Assembly: GCF_004361815.1 (NCBI RefSeq) | Contig: NZ_SNWA01000001.1 | Coordinates: forward strand, 4,278,001-4,342,000 | Length of the DNA: 64,000 nucleotides | Source: Paraburkholderia sp. BL10I2N1 | GTDB taxonomy: Bacteria; Pseudomonadota; Gammaproteobacteria; Burkholderiales; Burkholderiaceae | Direction of reading: 5' to 3' | Notes under the pieces: model-generated | The model's database searches: none | The model's input: only the letters and a program-made list of their open reading frames with translations | Told to the model about the DNA's origin: nothing | Made by a program: the position numbers and the translations under genes | In this document: positions 56,787-64,000 of the stretch, piece after piece | Numbering within the stretch: the stretch's first letter is position 1 | How the letters are laid out: every line of letters starts with the position of its first letter

Positions 56787-58247
56787 ATGACGACGCGCGC
56801 CCTGCACGTCGCGAGCGAGCTGTATCCGCTCCTGAAGACCGGCGGTCTGGCCGACGTGGTCGGCGCCCTGCCACCCGCGCTCGTCGAACGCGGCGCGGAC
56901 GTCCGGGTGCTGTTGCCGGGCTTTCCGTCGGTGGCGGCGGGCCTTGCCGACCTGAAGCCCGTCGCGCAGTTCGGCAACCGTTTCGGCGCGGCCAGCGTGA
57001 CCCTCGAACTGGGCACGCTGCCGTCGACCGGCATCGAGGTGTACATGATCCGCGCGGACGAGCTTTACATCCGCCACGGCAACCCCTATCTCGACGACGA
57101 TCATGTGCCGTACGGCGACAACGCCCAGCGTTTCGCGCTGCTCGGGTGGACGGCGGCGCAGATCGCGCAACACGTCGATCCGGCGTGGGTGCCGCAGATC
57201 GTGCATTGCCACGACTGGCATGCCGGCCTCGCACCGGCCTATCTGAAAGCGGCTGAACGTGAAAAGGGCAAGACGATCGCCCGCACGATATTCACCGTCC
57301 ACAACCTTGCGTATCAGGGGATTTTCCCGGCCCGGCAGTTCGCACTGCTCGGTCTGCCGGCGGACTTTTTCAACATGCACGGCGTCGAGTTCTACGGCCA
57401 GCTGTCGTTCCTGAAGGCCGGGCTGTATTACGCCGACCGCATCACGACCGTAAGCCCGACCTACGCGCGCGAAATCCAGACGCTCGCCCAGGGCGGCGGC
57501 CTCGATGCACTCCTGCGTGAGCGCTCGAAAGATCTGACCGGCATCCTGAACGGGGTCGACTACGCGGTATGGAGCCCCATCAACGACACGACCCTGGCCG
57601 CGCGCTATGGCCCGTCGCGGCTGCCTGGCAAACGCGCCTGTAAAGAAGCGCTGCAAAAGCGCTTCGGCATCGCGGAACAAGGCGATGCGCTGCTGTTCGG
57701 CGTCGTGAGCCGGCTGACCGAGCAGAAAGGGCTCGACCTGCTGCTCGCCACGTTGCCGGAAATCATCAGGCGGGGCGGCCAGCTCGTCGTGCTCGGCACC
57801 GGCGACCCGGCGCTGGAGAACGGCCTCATGCGCGTCGCACAGGCGCATCCGGACATGGTTGCCGTCGAACGCGGCTTCGACGAGACGCTCGCCCACATGA
57901 TCCTCGCCGGGAGCGACGTGATCGCGGTGCCGTCGCGCTTCGAGCCGTGCGGCCTCACGCAGCTCTATGCGCTCGCCTACGGCTCGCTTCCGCTCGTGCA
58001 TCGCGTGGGCGGCCTCGCCGATACGGTGTTCGACGCATCGCTCGAAAATCTTGCCGACGACCTCGCCACCGGCTTCGTTTTCGAGCACTTCGAACCTGAG
58101 GCGTTGGGCGCCGCGATCCGTCGCGCGTTCGCGCTTTACGCGCGCCGCACCGACTGGAAGGCGACGCAGCAACGCGCGATGCGTCAGGACTACGGCTGGG
58201 GGGCATCGGCGGAGCGCTATCTCGCGCTCTATCGGGAGCTGGTCTGA
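56787..58247 (+). CDS. glgA: Glycogen synthase
   Basis: A 486-aa GT5-family ADP-glucose-dependent glycogen synthase. Markers: YPLLKTGGLADVVGALP (ADP-glucose binding KxGGL), HCHDWHAGLAPAYL, TVHNLAYQGIFP, ILNGVDYAVWSP, GVVSRLTEQKGLDLLL and PSRFEPCGLTQLYALAYGSLP with the catalytic Glu. Length typical (about 480). The AAGGAGT ribosome site precedes the ATG. Co-directional with glgC. Branching and phosphorylase genes are not in the window. Confidence 0.96.
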   Translation: MTTRALHVASELYPLLKTGGLADVVGALPPALVERGADVRVLLPGFPSVAAGLADLKPVAQFGNRFGAASVTLELGTLPSTGIEVYMIRADELYIRHGNPYLDDDHVPYGDNAQRFALLGWTAAQIAQHVDPAWVPQIVHCHDWHAGLAPAYLKAAEREKGKTIARTIFTVHNLAYQGIFPARQFALLGLPADFFNMHGVEFYGQLSFLKAGLYYADRITTVSPTYAREIQTLAQGGGLDALLRERSKDLTGILNGVDYAVWSPINDTTLAARYGPSRLPGKRACKEALQKRFGIAEQGDALLFGVVSRLTEQKGLDLLLATLPEIIRRGGQLVVLGTGDPALENGLMRVAQAHPDMVAVERGFDETLAHMILAGSDVIAVPSRFEPCGLTQLYALAYGSLPLVHRVGGLADTVFDASLENLADDLATGFVFEHFEPEALGAAIRRAFALYARRTDWKATQQRAMRQDYGWGASAERYLALYRELV

Positions 58248-58485
58248 CATCGCCTCACGTTGAGCGAAGTTTCGGCATCTTTATGCCGCAACCTGATGGT
58301 TCGGCGCAACAACGCGGGGCCTGATCGGGTCCGCGCACGTGAAAACTCATGTATCGTAGTTTCTCGCACGCGCATGCTGCACCTGCACGAGATCCGCACG
58401 GCGGCGCTTCGCGGCATGACAGCGGCGTGCGGTCCCATCCAGTCAATACCAGCGGCGCGCACCGGGCGCTCCGGCGATGCAGATC

Positions 58486-59364
58486 ATGAAAAACGTCCTG
58501 AGCATCCAGTCGCATGTCGTCTTCGGTCATGCGGGCAATAGCGCGGCGGAATTCCCGATGCGACGCCTCGGTGTCAACGTGTGGCCGCTCAACACCGTGC
58601 AGTTCTCGAATCACACGCAGTACGGGCACTGGACCGGCAGTTCGATCGACGCGGCGCAACTGCTCGATCTCGTCGAAGGCATCGGCGCGATCGGCGTGCT
58701 GCCGCGCTGCGATGCGGTGTTGTCAGGCTACCTCGGCGCACCCGACCAGGGCGAAGCCGTGATCGAGATCGTCCGTGCGGTAAAGGCGGCCAACCCGCAT
58801 GCCTGGTACTTCTGCGATCCCGTGATGGGCGCACCGACAAGCGCGGCAGGCGGCTACAAGGCCGAACCGGGCATCCAGCAGTTTCTCGTGCGCAGGATGC
58901 CGGAGATCGCCGACGGCATGGCGCCTAACCATACCGAACTGCAGCGGCTCGTCGGGCGCGAGATCGAAACCGTCGAGGAAGCCGTCGCCGCATGCCGCGA
59001 AGTGATTCTCCGCGGACCGAAGATCATGCTCGTCAAACACCTGCTCGATCGCAACAGCCCGGCCGACTGCTTCAACATGCTGGTGGTCACCGAGCGCGAA
59101 GCGTGGATGGGGCAGCGCCCGCTCTATCCGTTCGCACGCCAGCCGGTTGGCGTCGGCGACCTGACGAGCGCAGTGTTCGTCGCCCGCACGCTGCTGGGCG
59201 ACCCGGTGCGCTCGGCATTCGAACATACGCTCGCGGCCGTGAACGCCGTCGTCAAGGCGACCTGGGAAGCGCACCGCTACGAGCTCGAACTCGTCGCGGC
59301 CCAGAACGAAATCGCGCATCCGCGCGACTGGTTCGATGCGTGGGTGGTGAGCGAAGCCGAGTGA
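58486..59364 (+). CDS. pdxY: Pyridoxal kinase PdxY
   Basis: A 292-aa ribokinase-fold kinase that phosphorylates pyridoxal in the B6 salvage pathway. Strong family matches: [80 protein letters not shown] and the ATP/anion-hole motif [13 protein letters not shown] with catalytic Asp. An ATG at 58477 would add three residues; 58486 matches E. coli PdxY better. No clear ribosome site for either. Confidence 0.94.
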   Translation: MKNVLSIQSHVVFGHAGNSAAEFPMRRLGVNVWPLNTVQFSNHTQYGHWTGSSIDAAQLLDLVEGIGAIGVLPRCDAVLSGYLGAPDQGEAVIEIVRAVKAANPHAWYFCDPVMGAPTSAAGGYKAEPGIQQFLVRRMPEIADGMAPNHTELQRLVGREIETVEEAVAACREVILRGPKIMLVKHLLDRNSPADCFNMLVVTEREAWMGQRPLYPFARQPVGVGDLTSAVFVARTLLGDPVRSAFEHTLAAVNAVVKATWEAHRYELELVAAQNEIAHPRDWFDAWVVSEAE

Positions 59365-59430
59365 CGCGGGAATGACTCGGAATACGCGTCCAACCCTCAC
59401 CACTTCGGCTGGCTCGATGCGCACCCACGT

Positions 59431-59703
59431 CTACCGGTTCGACACTATCACCGGCTGTGGCTGACCCGCAGCAGCCGCAGCGCGCGCCGCGCGCAACGCG
59501 GCCACCTTGTGCGCGGCCTCGACGGCCAGTTCCGGATAGCCCGCTTCGCTGAACTCATAGCCTACCGCCCGATAGTCGGCCAGTTCCGCCTTCACTTCGG
59601 CGCGAGTCAGACCGCCTGACAGCCCCGACTCCTGCGCCATCGACGGCCCCGCCAACGCGAAACCCAGCACGCCGCAGCACAGCGAAACAAGTACGCTTTT
59701 CAT
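59431..59703 (-). CDS. Small secreted DUF4148 protein
   Basis: A 90-aa protein with a Sec signal peptide (MKSVLVSLCCGVLGFALAGP, cleavage after SMA). The mature part begins QESGLSGGLTRAEVKAELADYRAVGYEFS, the conserved TRAEVKAEL-L-GY core of DUF4148, a family expanded in Burkholderiaceae. Function unknown. It ends with an Ala-rich tail. Monocistronic and convergent with pdxY. Confidence 0.88.
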   Translation of the reverse strand: MKSVLVSLCCGVLGFALAGPSMAQESGLSGGLTRAEVKAELADYRAVGYEFSEAGYPELAVEAAHKVAALRAARAAAAAGQPQPVIVSNR

Positions 59704-59937
59704 CTTCGATTCTCCACAGTTGCGTGACCAGAACAGTCAGAAGCAGTCTAGCGAGAGAAGCGCCGCGGAAAATCCCCCGCGCGTGGAAAACTTTCTTGCG
59801 GATTACACAATGAACGACCAGACCGCGGCGGGTTCGTGGCGGCAGACCTGCGTGCAGATGCACAGCGACGGGACGTCCTATAATTCGAGCCGCGCATTCC
59901 GCGCCAGCATCATCCCAGCACAGGTAAAGAGGCACCG

Positions 59938-60399
59938 ATGGACGGACAGATCCGCAGCGAGCGGGAAGAATATTTTGAGGAGTTGTGCATCAGCGTCGAT
60001 GCTGACGAAGCGCACGAACAGGAAGCCATCGAGTACTTCGAGAACCAGTTCGGCGAAGCGGATTTCGATCCGGCGCAATGGCTCGACATCGCGCTTTACT
60101 ACTCGCCAGCCGTCGCGCGCGGCATCATCGACCTCGTCGCCGCCGACGACAAGGCACGCAGCAACATCGCAGTTGTGATTGCCGACAACCTCGACATCTC
60201 GTATGGCGCGGACGAATGCGCGCAATTCGCGGAAACGATCCAGTTCGCGCTCGCGAACGGTGTGCCGGTCGATCTCGATATCGTGCTGGACGGCTGCATG
60301 CGCGCAATCGACGACCTCGACACGTGGGCCAGCGACGACGTCAAGGAACCGCTCGTGCGCCTGCGCGAGGAACTGCTGCGCCTGCAAGGCGAGCAGTGA
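59938..60399 (+). CDS. Acidic hypothetical protein
   Basis: A 153-aa, strongly acidic cytosolic protein (EREEYFEELCISVDADEAHEQEAIEYFENQFGEADFDPAQWL). No membrane segment, signal peptide or recognised domain. It appears all-helical. The ATG at 59938 follows AAAGAGG. Codon use is like that of neighbouring core genes, and a strong terminator follows, so it is a real single-gene unit. Function unknown. Confidence 0.8.
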   Translation: MDGQIRSEREEYFEELCISVDADEAHEQEAIEYFENQFGEADFDPAQWLDIALYYSPAVARGIIDLVAADDKARSNIAVVIADNLDISYGADECAQFAETIQFALANGVPVDLDIVLDGCMRAIDDLDTWASDDVKEPLVRLREELLRLQGEQ

Positions 60400-60406
60400 T
60401 ATGCGG

Positions 60407-60436
60407 GCCGGCGCAAACGCGCCGGCTTTCTTTTTG
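60407..60436 (+). terminator. Rho-independent terminator after the acidic protein gene
   Basis: GCCGGCGC and GCGCCGGC form an 8-bp stem with an AAAC loop, followed by TTTCTTTTT. It starts 8 bp after the stop codon. Confidence 0.92.
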
Positions 60437-60793
60437 TCGCGCTGCAGCGCCCGCCATTCCCCCCGCTCTCCCCCCGCCATTGTCCCTCCCGCAGTCAACC
60501 CGCTCGAATTCACATTTTTGGTCTGTGCTGAAATGCGCAGTCAAAGCGCCGCGAACTGCCAAGACGACCTCATATTGGCTTTCTATATTCGCGCCAGATT
60601 GATCACTGCAATCGCAGCGTACCGGGCAGTCAGCTGTCTCTGTTTCCGGACGTACCATGCACCGCGATTTATCAGGCAGTCTTTGAGCAGCCGGCCGGAG
60701 GCGCATTTCCCCGCATTCATCCGCGGCGTGTCTCCGGTGCACATGATCGAGCCGGTTTTCGTCCCTTGAACCTTGTAGATGGAAGGAGAGAAC
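60437..60793. other. Intergenic region upstream of the LivK-type gene
   Basis: A 357-bp stretch without a gene; it should hold the promoter of the binding-protein gene. Only the GGAAGGAGAG ribosome site at its end is distinct. Confidence 0.5.
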
Positions 60794-61945
60794 ATGAGTC
60801 TTCGCAAGACGATGCAACCTGTCGCTGTGCTGCTGGGTGCCGTGTTGTCGGTCGCACCGTTATCCAGCTTCGCGGACGATCTGCCGGTCAAGATCGGTTT
60901 CGCCGCGCCGCTGACGGGCGCGAACGCCGGCTACGGCAAGGATCTCGAGAACGGTGTGCGGCTCGCGATCGACGAGGCGAACGCGCAGAAGATCAAGATC
61001 GGCGACAAGGTCGCGAATTTCAGCCTCCTGTCCGAAGACGATCAGGCCGACCCCCGTATCGGCGTGCAGGCGGCGCAGAAGCTGGTGGACCAGAACGTAT
61101 CGGTGGTGGTCGGCCACTTCAATTCGGGCACGACGATTCCGGCCTCGCAGATCTATGAGCAGGCCGGCATTCCAATGATCGACCCGGCCGCAACCAACCC
61201 GACCATCACGAGCCGCGGCTTTGCGAACACCTTCATGGTCATCTCAACCGATGGCCAGAACGCCGGCAATGCAGGCGCCTATGCCGTCGACGTCACGAAG
61301 GCGAAGCGGATCGCCATCATCGACGACCGGACCGCGTTCGGTCAGGGTGAAGCCGACGAGTTCGAAAAGGCGGTGAAAGCGCACGGCGGCAACATCGTGA
61401 CGCGCGAATACACCGACAACCACGCCGTCGACTTCAGCACCCAGCTGACGAAGATCAAGGCGACCAACGCCGATCTGATTTTCTTCGGCGGCCTCGACAA
61501 TCAGGCAGCGGCCATCGCGAAGAAGATGAAGCAGCTCGGCATGACGGCGCAGTTGCTCGGCGGCGGCGGCGTCGAGGATCCCGAGTTCGTGAAGCTGGCC
61601 GGCGACGCAGCGGACGGCGCGATGGCGTGGGAATACGGCAAGCCGCTCGCGCAACTGCCCGGCGGCAAAGACTTCTCCGACAAATTCAAGAAGAAGTACG
61701 GCGTCGATATCCTGTCCTATGCGCCGTTCGGCTATGACGCGACGTGGGCGGCGATCAAGGCGATGCAGGTGGCGAAGTCGTCCACGCCGTCGGTGTACCG
61801 GCCTGCGCTGAAAACCATCAGCTTCGAAGGTGTGACCGGGCCGATCTCGTTCGACAACACCGGTGCGCTGAAGAATGCCCAGTCCACGCTGTATCAGGTG
61901 AAGGGCGGCGTCTGGGTCCCTGTGGTCACGAAGAGCGGCAGCTAG
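60794..61945 (+). CDS. Branched-chain amino acid-type ABC substrate-binding protein (LivK-like)
   Basis: A 383-aa periplasmic binding protein with signal peptide MSLRKTMQPVAVLLGAVLSV (cleavage after SFA). The mature part is a type I two-domain fold: LPVKIGFAAPLTGANAGYGKDLENG, SEDDQADPRIGVQAAQKLVDQNVSVVVGHFNSGTTIPAS, RIAIIDDRTAFGQGEADEF and the C-terminal NAQSTLYQVKGGVWVPV. It resembles leucine/isoleucine/valine receptors. No livHMGF permease genes are adjacent, so it works with a transporter encoded elsewhere. A strong GGAAGGAG ribosome site suggests high expression. Confidence 0.92.
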   Translation: MSLRKTMQPVAVLLGAVLSVAPLSSFADDLPVKIGFAAPLTGANAGYGKDLENGVRLAIDEANAQKIKIGDKVANFSLLSEDDQADPRIGVQAAQKLVDQNVSVVVGHFNSGTTIPASQIYEQAGIPMIDPAATNPTITSRGFANTFMVISTDGQNAGNAGAYAVDVTKAKRIAIIDDRTAFGQGEADEFEKAVKAHGGNIVTREYTDNHAVDFSTQLTKIKATNADLIFFGGLDNQAAAIAKKMKQLGMTAQLLGGGGVEDPEFVKLAGDAADGAMAWEYGKPLAQLPGGKDFSDKFKKKYGVDILSYAPFGYDATWAAIKAMQVAKSSTPSVYRPALKTISFEGVTGPISFDNTGALKNAQSTLYQVKGGVWVPVVTKSGS

Positions 61946-62016
61946 GCGTTCCTCCGCCACAACGGTCTTGCCGCGCGTGCCGTCCCGCTTTCAACGCGGG
62001 GCGACACGCGCCTCGA

Positions 62017-63969
62017 CTAGCCTCCCTCGGCTTTCGCCACCACCTGCGAGAATGCGTCCCGCTCGATACGCTCCAGCGCGGCACGCGACTGCGCAAACTC
62101 TTCCGGCGAGCAGACCTGGTGCCCGAACGCGGCATGCAAACGCCGCGTAACCTGCAAGGTCCGCGTAGCAGGATCGAAGACGTAGTGCGACGCATAGTCG
62201 AAAGACGGTGCGCGCACGGCGGCATCGCGCGGCACATCGGTGACGCGCACATTCGCCGGCAGCGTGATCTGCGCAGTCTCGTCGAAATCTCCACCGATAC
62301 AGACATACGGTTGCGTGCGCACCGGTTCCGCAAGCCACGTCTGAACCTGCGTCGCAATTCCGCCTGACAGGCTCGACAGTGCAGGCAGCGCAGTCGTGCC
62401 ATCCGGCCAGACCAGATGTTCGACCGTGCCCTGGATCGAACTCGTGAAGGGTCCATCCGTTGCGGCAAGATCGCCCGTGCGGATCTGCGCCGTGCCGTGC
62501 AAACCCGTCTGACGCAAACGGTCGGACGCGATCTGCTGGGCGCGCGCATGTGTCGAGCGCCGGAACATGTTTCGCTCAGGCTCGGCGGTCGCGCCCGTAT
62601 CCTCGACGCGATACATGTACGTCGCGTTTCCGTCCGCGCCGACGTCGATCTGCAGCCGCACGCTGCGCCCGCGCGGCTGCCCGGCGGGGGTGCGCGACAG
62701 CACGCCCTCGTCGACCAGCAGCACAGGCCGGTCCATGACGCCCGCGGGCAGATAGCCAAACGCCGTACCGCCCGCCGACGCGTCCGCGTAAAGTCCCAGA
62801 TCGGGCATCCAGAGAATCGCGTGATTGATTGCGCTCGTGCCATAGCCCGGCACCGACGGCAGCGTATAGACCGGTCCCAGGCTCAGCAAAACGGGCTCGC
62901 TACGGATGCCGAGCGCCGCCAGCAGCGCGCCGTAAAGCGCGACGTAATCCTTGCAGTCGCCGTACCGGTTGCGCAGGATGTCGATCGCGCGATGGGGCTT
63001 CGCCGCCGTCTCGCCGAGAAAGAGCGCAACGTAGCGCACGTTGAAGCGCATCCAGTCGTACAGCAGTTGTGCCCTGGTGCGCGGATCGTCGGTCTGCGCG
63101 GTCAGCGAGCGGGCCAGTTCGACGATCGCCGGATCGGCCGTCGTCGGGTCCGCGGCGGCCGACTGGTAACGCGCCGCGAACGCCGCAAAATCCGGCGTGG
63201 TGGACACGATCAGCCGGTCGCCCCATGTCGCGTAGCCCACTGCCCCGCTCTCGATCGGCGGATACGTCCCGTGACGATACTCGAATGTGTAGCGGGTCCG
63301 GCCGTTCTCCGTCACGGGATCGAGCGGCACATAGCCGCGTGCATCCGCATGGAGCGGCACCTCGGCAGGCAGATCGAAGATCAGTTGCTGCAACTCGACC
63401 GGCCCGCGCGCCGGTTCGACGAAATACGAAAACGTGCCTGCCTGCAGCGGTTTCGAGCGCGTCTTGCGAAACGCGAGGTGCACGCGCGCACCCGGCTCGA
63501 CGCCCGGAAAAATCACGGTGCGCAGTACGCCGTCCTCGAAGGTCGGCGCTCCCGCAGAACGCGGCTCCTGCACATCGCGGATACCTTCCGGGCCCACCGG
63601 ATGAGCAACGCCGTCGCGGCCGATCGTCTCCGCCGCCAGCAACTGGACCTGCTCGATGTCCTTGTTGAACCATACGTAGCGCTGCGCGATGTCGTCGACG
63701 CCGCTCGTCGTGTTCGCGCGCAGAACCGTGTCGTCGCGTTCCTCGATGGAACCGTCTTTCTGCACGATGAACAGGTGAACGTCGCGCTCGACCACCGATG
63801 GCGGGACGTCTTCCGCAACGGTGGTGTCTTCGGCATGCGCGATCGTCACGCCGCAGCACGCGATCAGCGATAAAACGAGGCCACAGTGGACAAACTGCCG
63901 GAATGAGCGGCGCCATGAGCGTCGCGCTGACCTGAGCAACAGGCGGCCCAGCAAGCGGAGCTCACTCAT
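62017..63969 (-). CDS. DUF3857/transglutaminase-like protein
   Basis: A 650-aa exported protein. After a basic N terminus (RSARRSWRRSFRQF) a signal segment (CGLVLSLIACCGVTIAHA) leads into a DUF3857 domain (about 60-230: VERDVHLFIVQKDGSIEERDDTV, EPGARVHLAFRK). A transglutaminase-like domain follows with the Cys-His-Asp triad visible in RYGDCKDYVALYGALLAALG, INHAILWMPDLGLYADAS. The C-terminal third is a further beta domain of DUF3858-like type. Such proteins are common in Burkholderia; their substrate is unknown. The ATG at 63969 fits the signal peptide. Confidence 0.9.
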   Translation of the reverse strand: MSELRLLGRLLLRSARRSWRRSFRQFVHCGLVLSLIACCGVTIAHAEDTTVAEDVPPSVVERDVHLFIVQKDGSIEERDDTVLRANTTSGVDDIAQRYVWFNKDIEQVQLLAAETIGRDGVAHPVGPEGIRDVQEPRSAGAPTFEDGVLRTVIFPGVEPGARVHLAFRKTRSKPLQAGTFSYFVEPARGPVELQQLIFDLPAEVPLHADARGYVPLDPVTENGRTRYTFEYRHGTYPPIESGAVGYATWGDRLIVSTTPDFAAFAARYQSAAADPTTADPAIVELARSLTAQTDDPRTRAQLLYDWMRFNVRYVALFLGETAAKPHRAIDILRNRYGDCKDYVALYGALLAALGIRSEPVLLSLGPVYTLPSVPGYGTSAINHAILWMPDLGLYADASAGGTAFGYLPAGVMDRPVLLVDEGVLSRTPAGQPRGRSVRLQIDVGADGNATYMYRVEDTGATAEPERNMFRRSTHARAQQIASDRLRQTGLHGTAQIRTGDLAATDGPFTSSIQGTVEHLVWPDGTTALPALSSLSGGIATQVQTWLAEPVRTQPYVCIGGDFDETAQITLPANVRVTDVPRDAAVRAPSFDYASHYVFDPATRTLQVTRRLHAAFGHQVCSPEEFAQSRAALERIERDAFSQVVAKAEGG

Positions 63970-64000
63970 GCGTAATGCACCCTGCTTCGCACACCGGCCC

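Overview
The window looks like a chromosomal segment of a GC-rich betaproteobacterium of the Burkholderiaceae, most likely Paraburkholderia or a close relative. The case rests on high GC with strong third-position bias, a ten-gene arginine uptake plus arginine succinyltransferase (AST) block with an AraC-type ArgR and paired AruF/AruG subunits, a DUF4148 protein, MdtABC-type RND genes and glgC-glgA. No rRNA, tRNA or CRISPR array was found.

Layout. 0-13 kb is mostly housekeeping and stress: an Lrp-type regulator divergent from a cysteine-dioxygenase-like cupin, an MscS channel, an Rrf2 repressor with its oxidoreductase, a lipoprotein, a DJ-1/PfpI protein, a CHASE3 histidine kinase, a sigma-54-type ammonium transporter gene, and a fluoride module (DUF190, fluoride riboswitch, crcB) followed by an NRAMP-related transporter. 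12.8-20 kb is a scarred accessory region. It holds a YeeE remnant, an orphan CsgH-like gene, a chemoreceptor cut off inside its signalling domain, a compact type VI secretion cassette (Hcp, Tlde1-like L,D-transpeptidase toxin, two tandem membrane proteins as candidate immunity), a small phage operon (zinc-ribbon protein, 71-aa protein, AlpA), a tail-tip J gene fragment and a BON-domain fragment. 20-29 kb carries an IclR regulator and mdtABC. 29-37 kb holds a peroxiredoxin and a cluster of four c-di-GMP/HDOD signalling genes. 37-48 kb is the minus-strand hisQMP-argR-astC-aruF-aruG-astD-astB-astE block. 48-52 kb has a methyltransferase scrap, a patatin phospholipase, a tandem-BamE-like lipoprotein and a luciferase-like monooxygenase. 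52-54.7 kb is a second orphan type VI cassette: PAAR, PAAR with a transthyretin-like tail, M35-type metallopeptidase, and a periplasmic OmpA-like protein. 55-64 kb returns to core functions: glgC, glgA, pdxY, DUF4148, an acidic protein, a LivK-type binding protein and a DUF3857 transglutaminase.

How the genes work together. Arginine/ornithine enters through HisQMP and is degraded to glutamate and succinate by the AST enzymes under ArgR. No periplasmic binding protein gene for this transporter is present in the window. Several regulatory circuits can be read in the DNA: an exact Lrp consensus box at the Lrp gene, paired TGTAA-N9-TTACA palindromes at the Rrf2 gene and its neighbour, a NtrC-like site plus sigma-54 promoter at amt, and the fluoride riboswitch at crcB.

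The most unusual content is the two orphan type VI effector cassettes. Each has its own delivery protein and candidate immunity, and each lies beside broken genes; no T6SS core genes are present.
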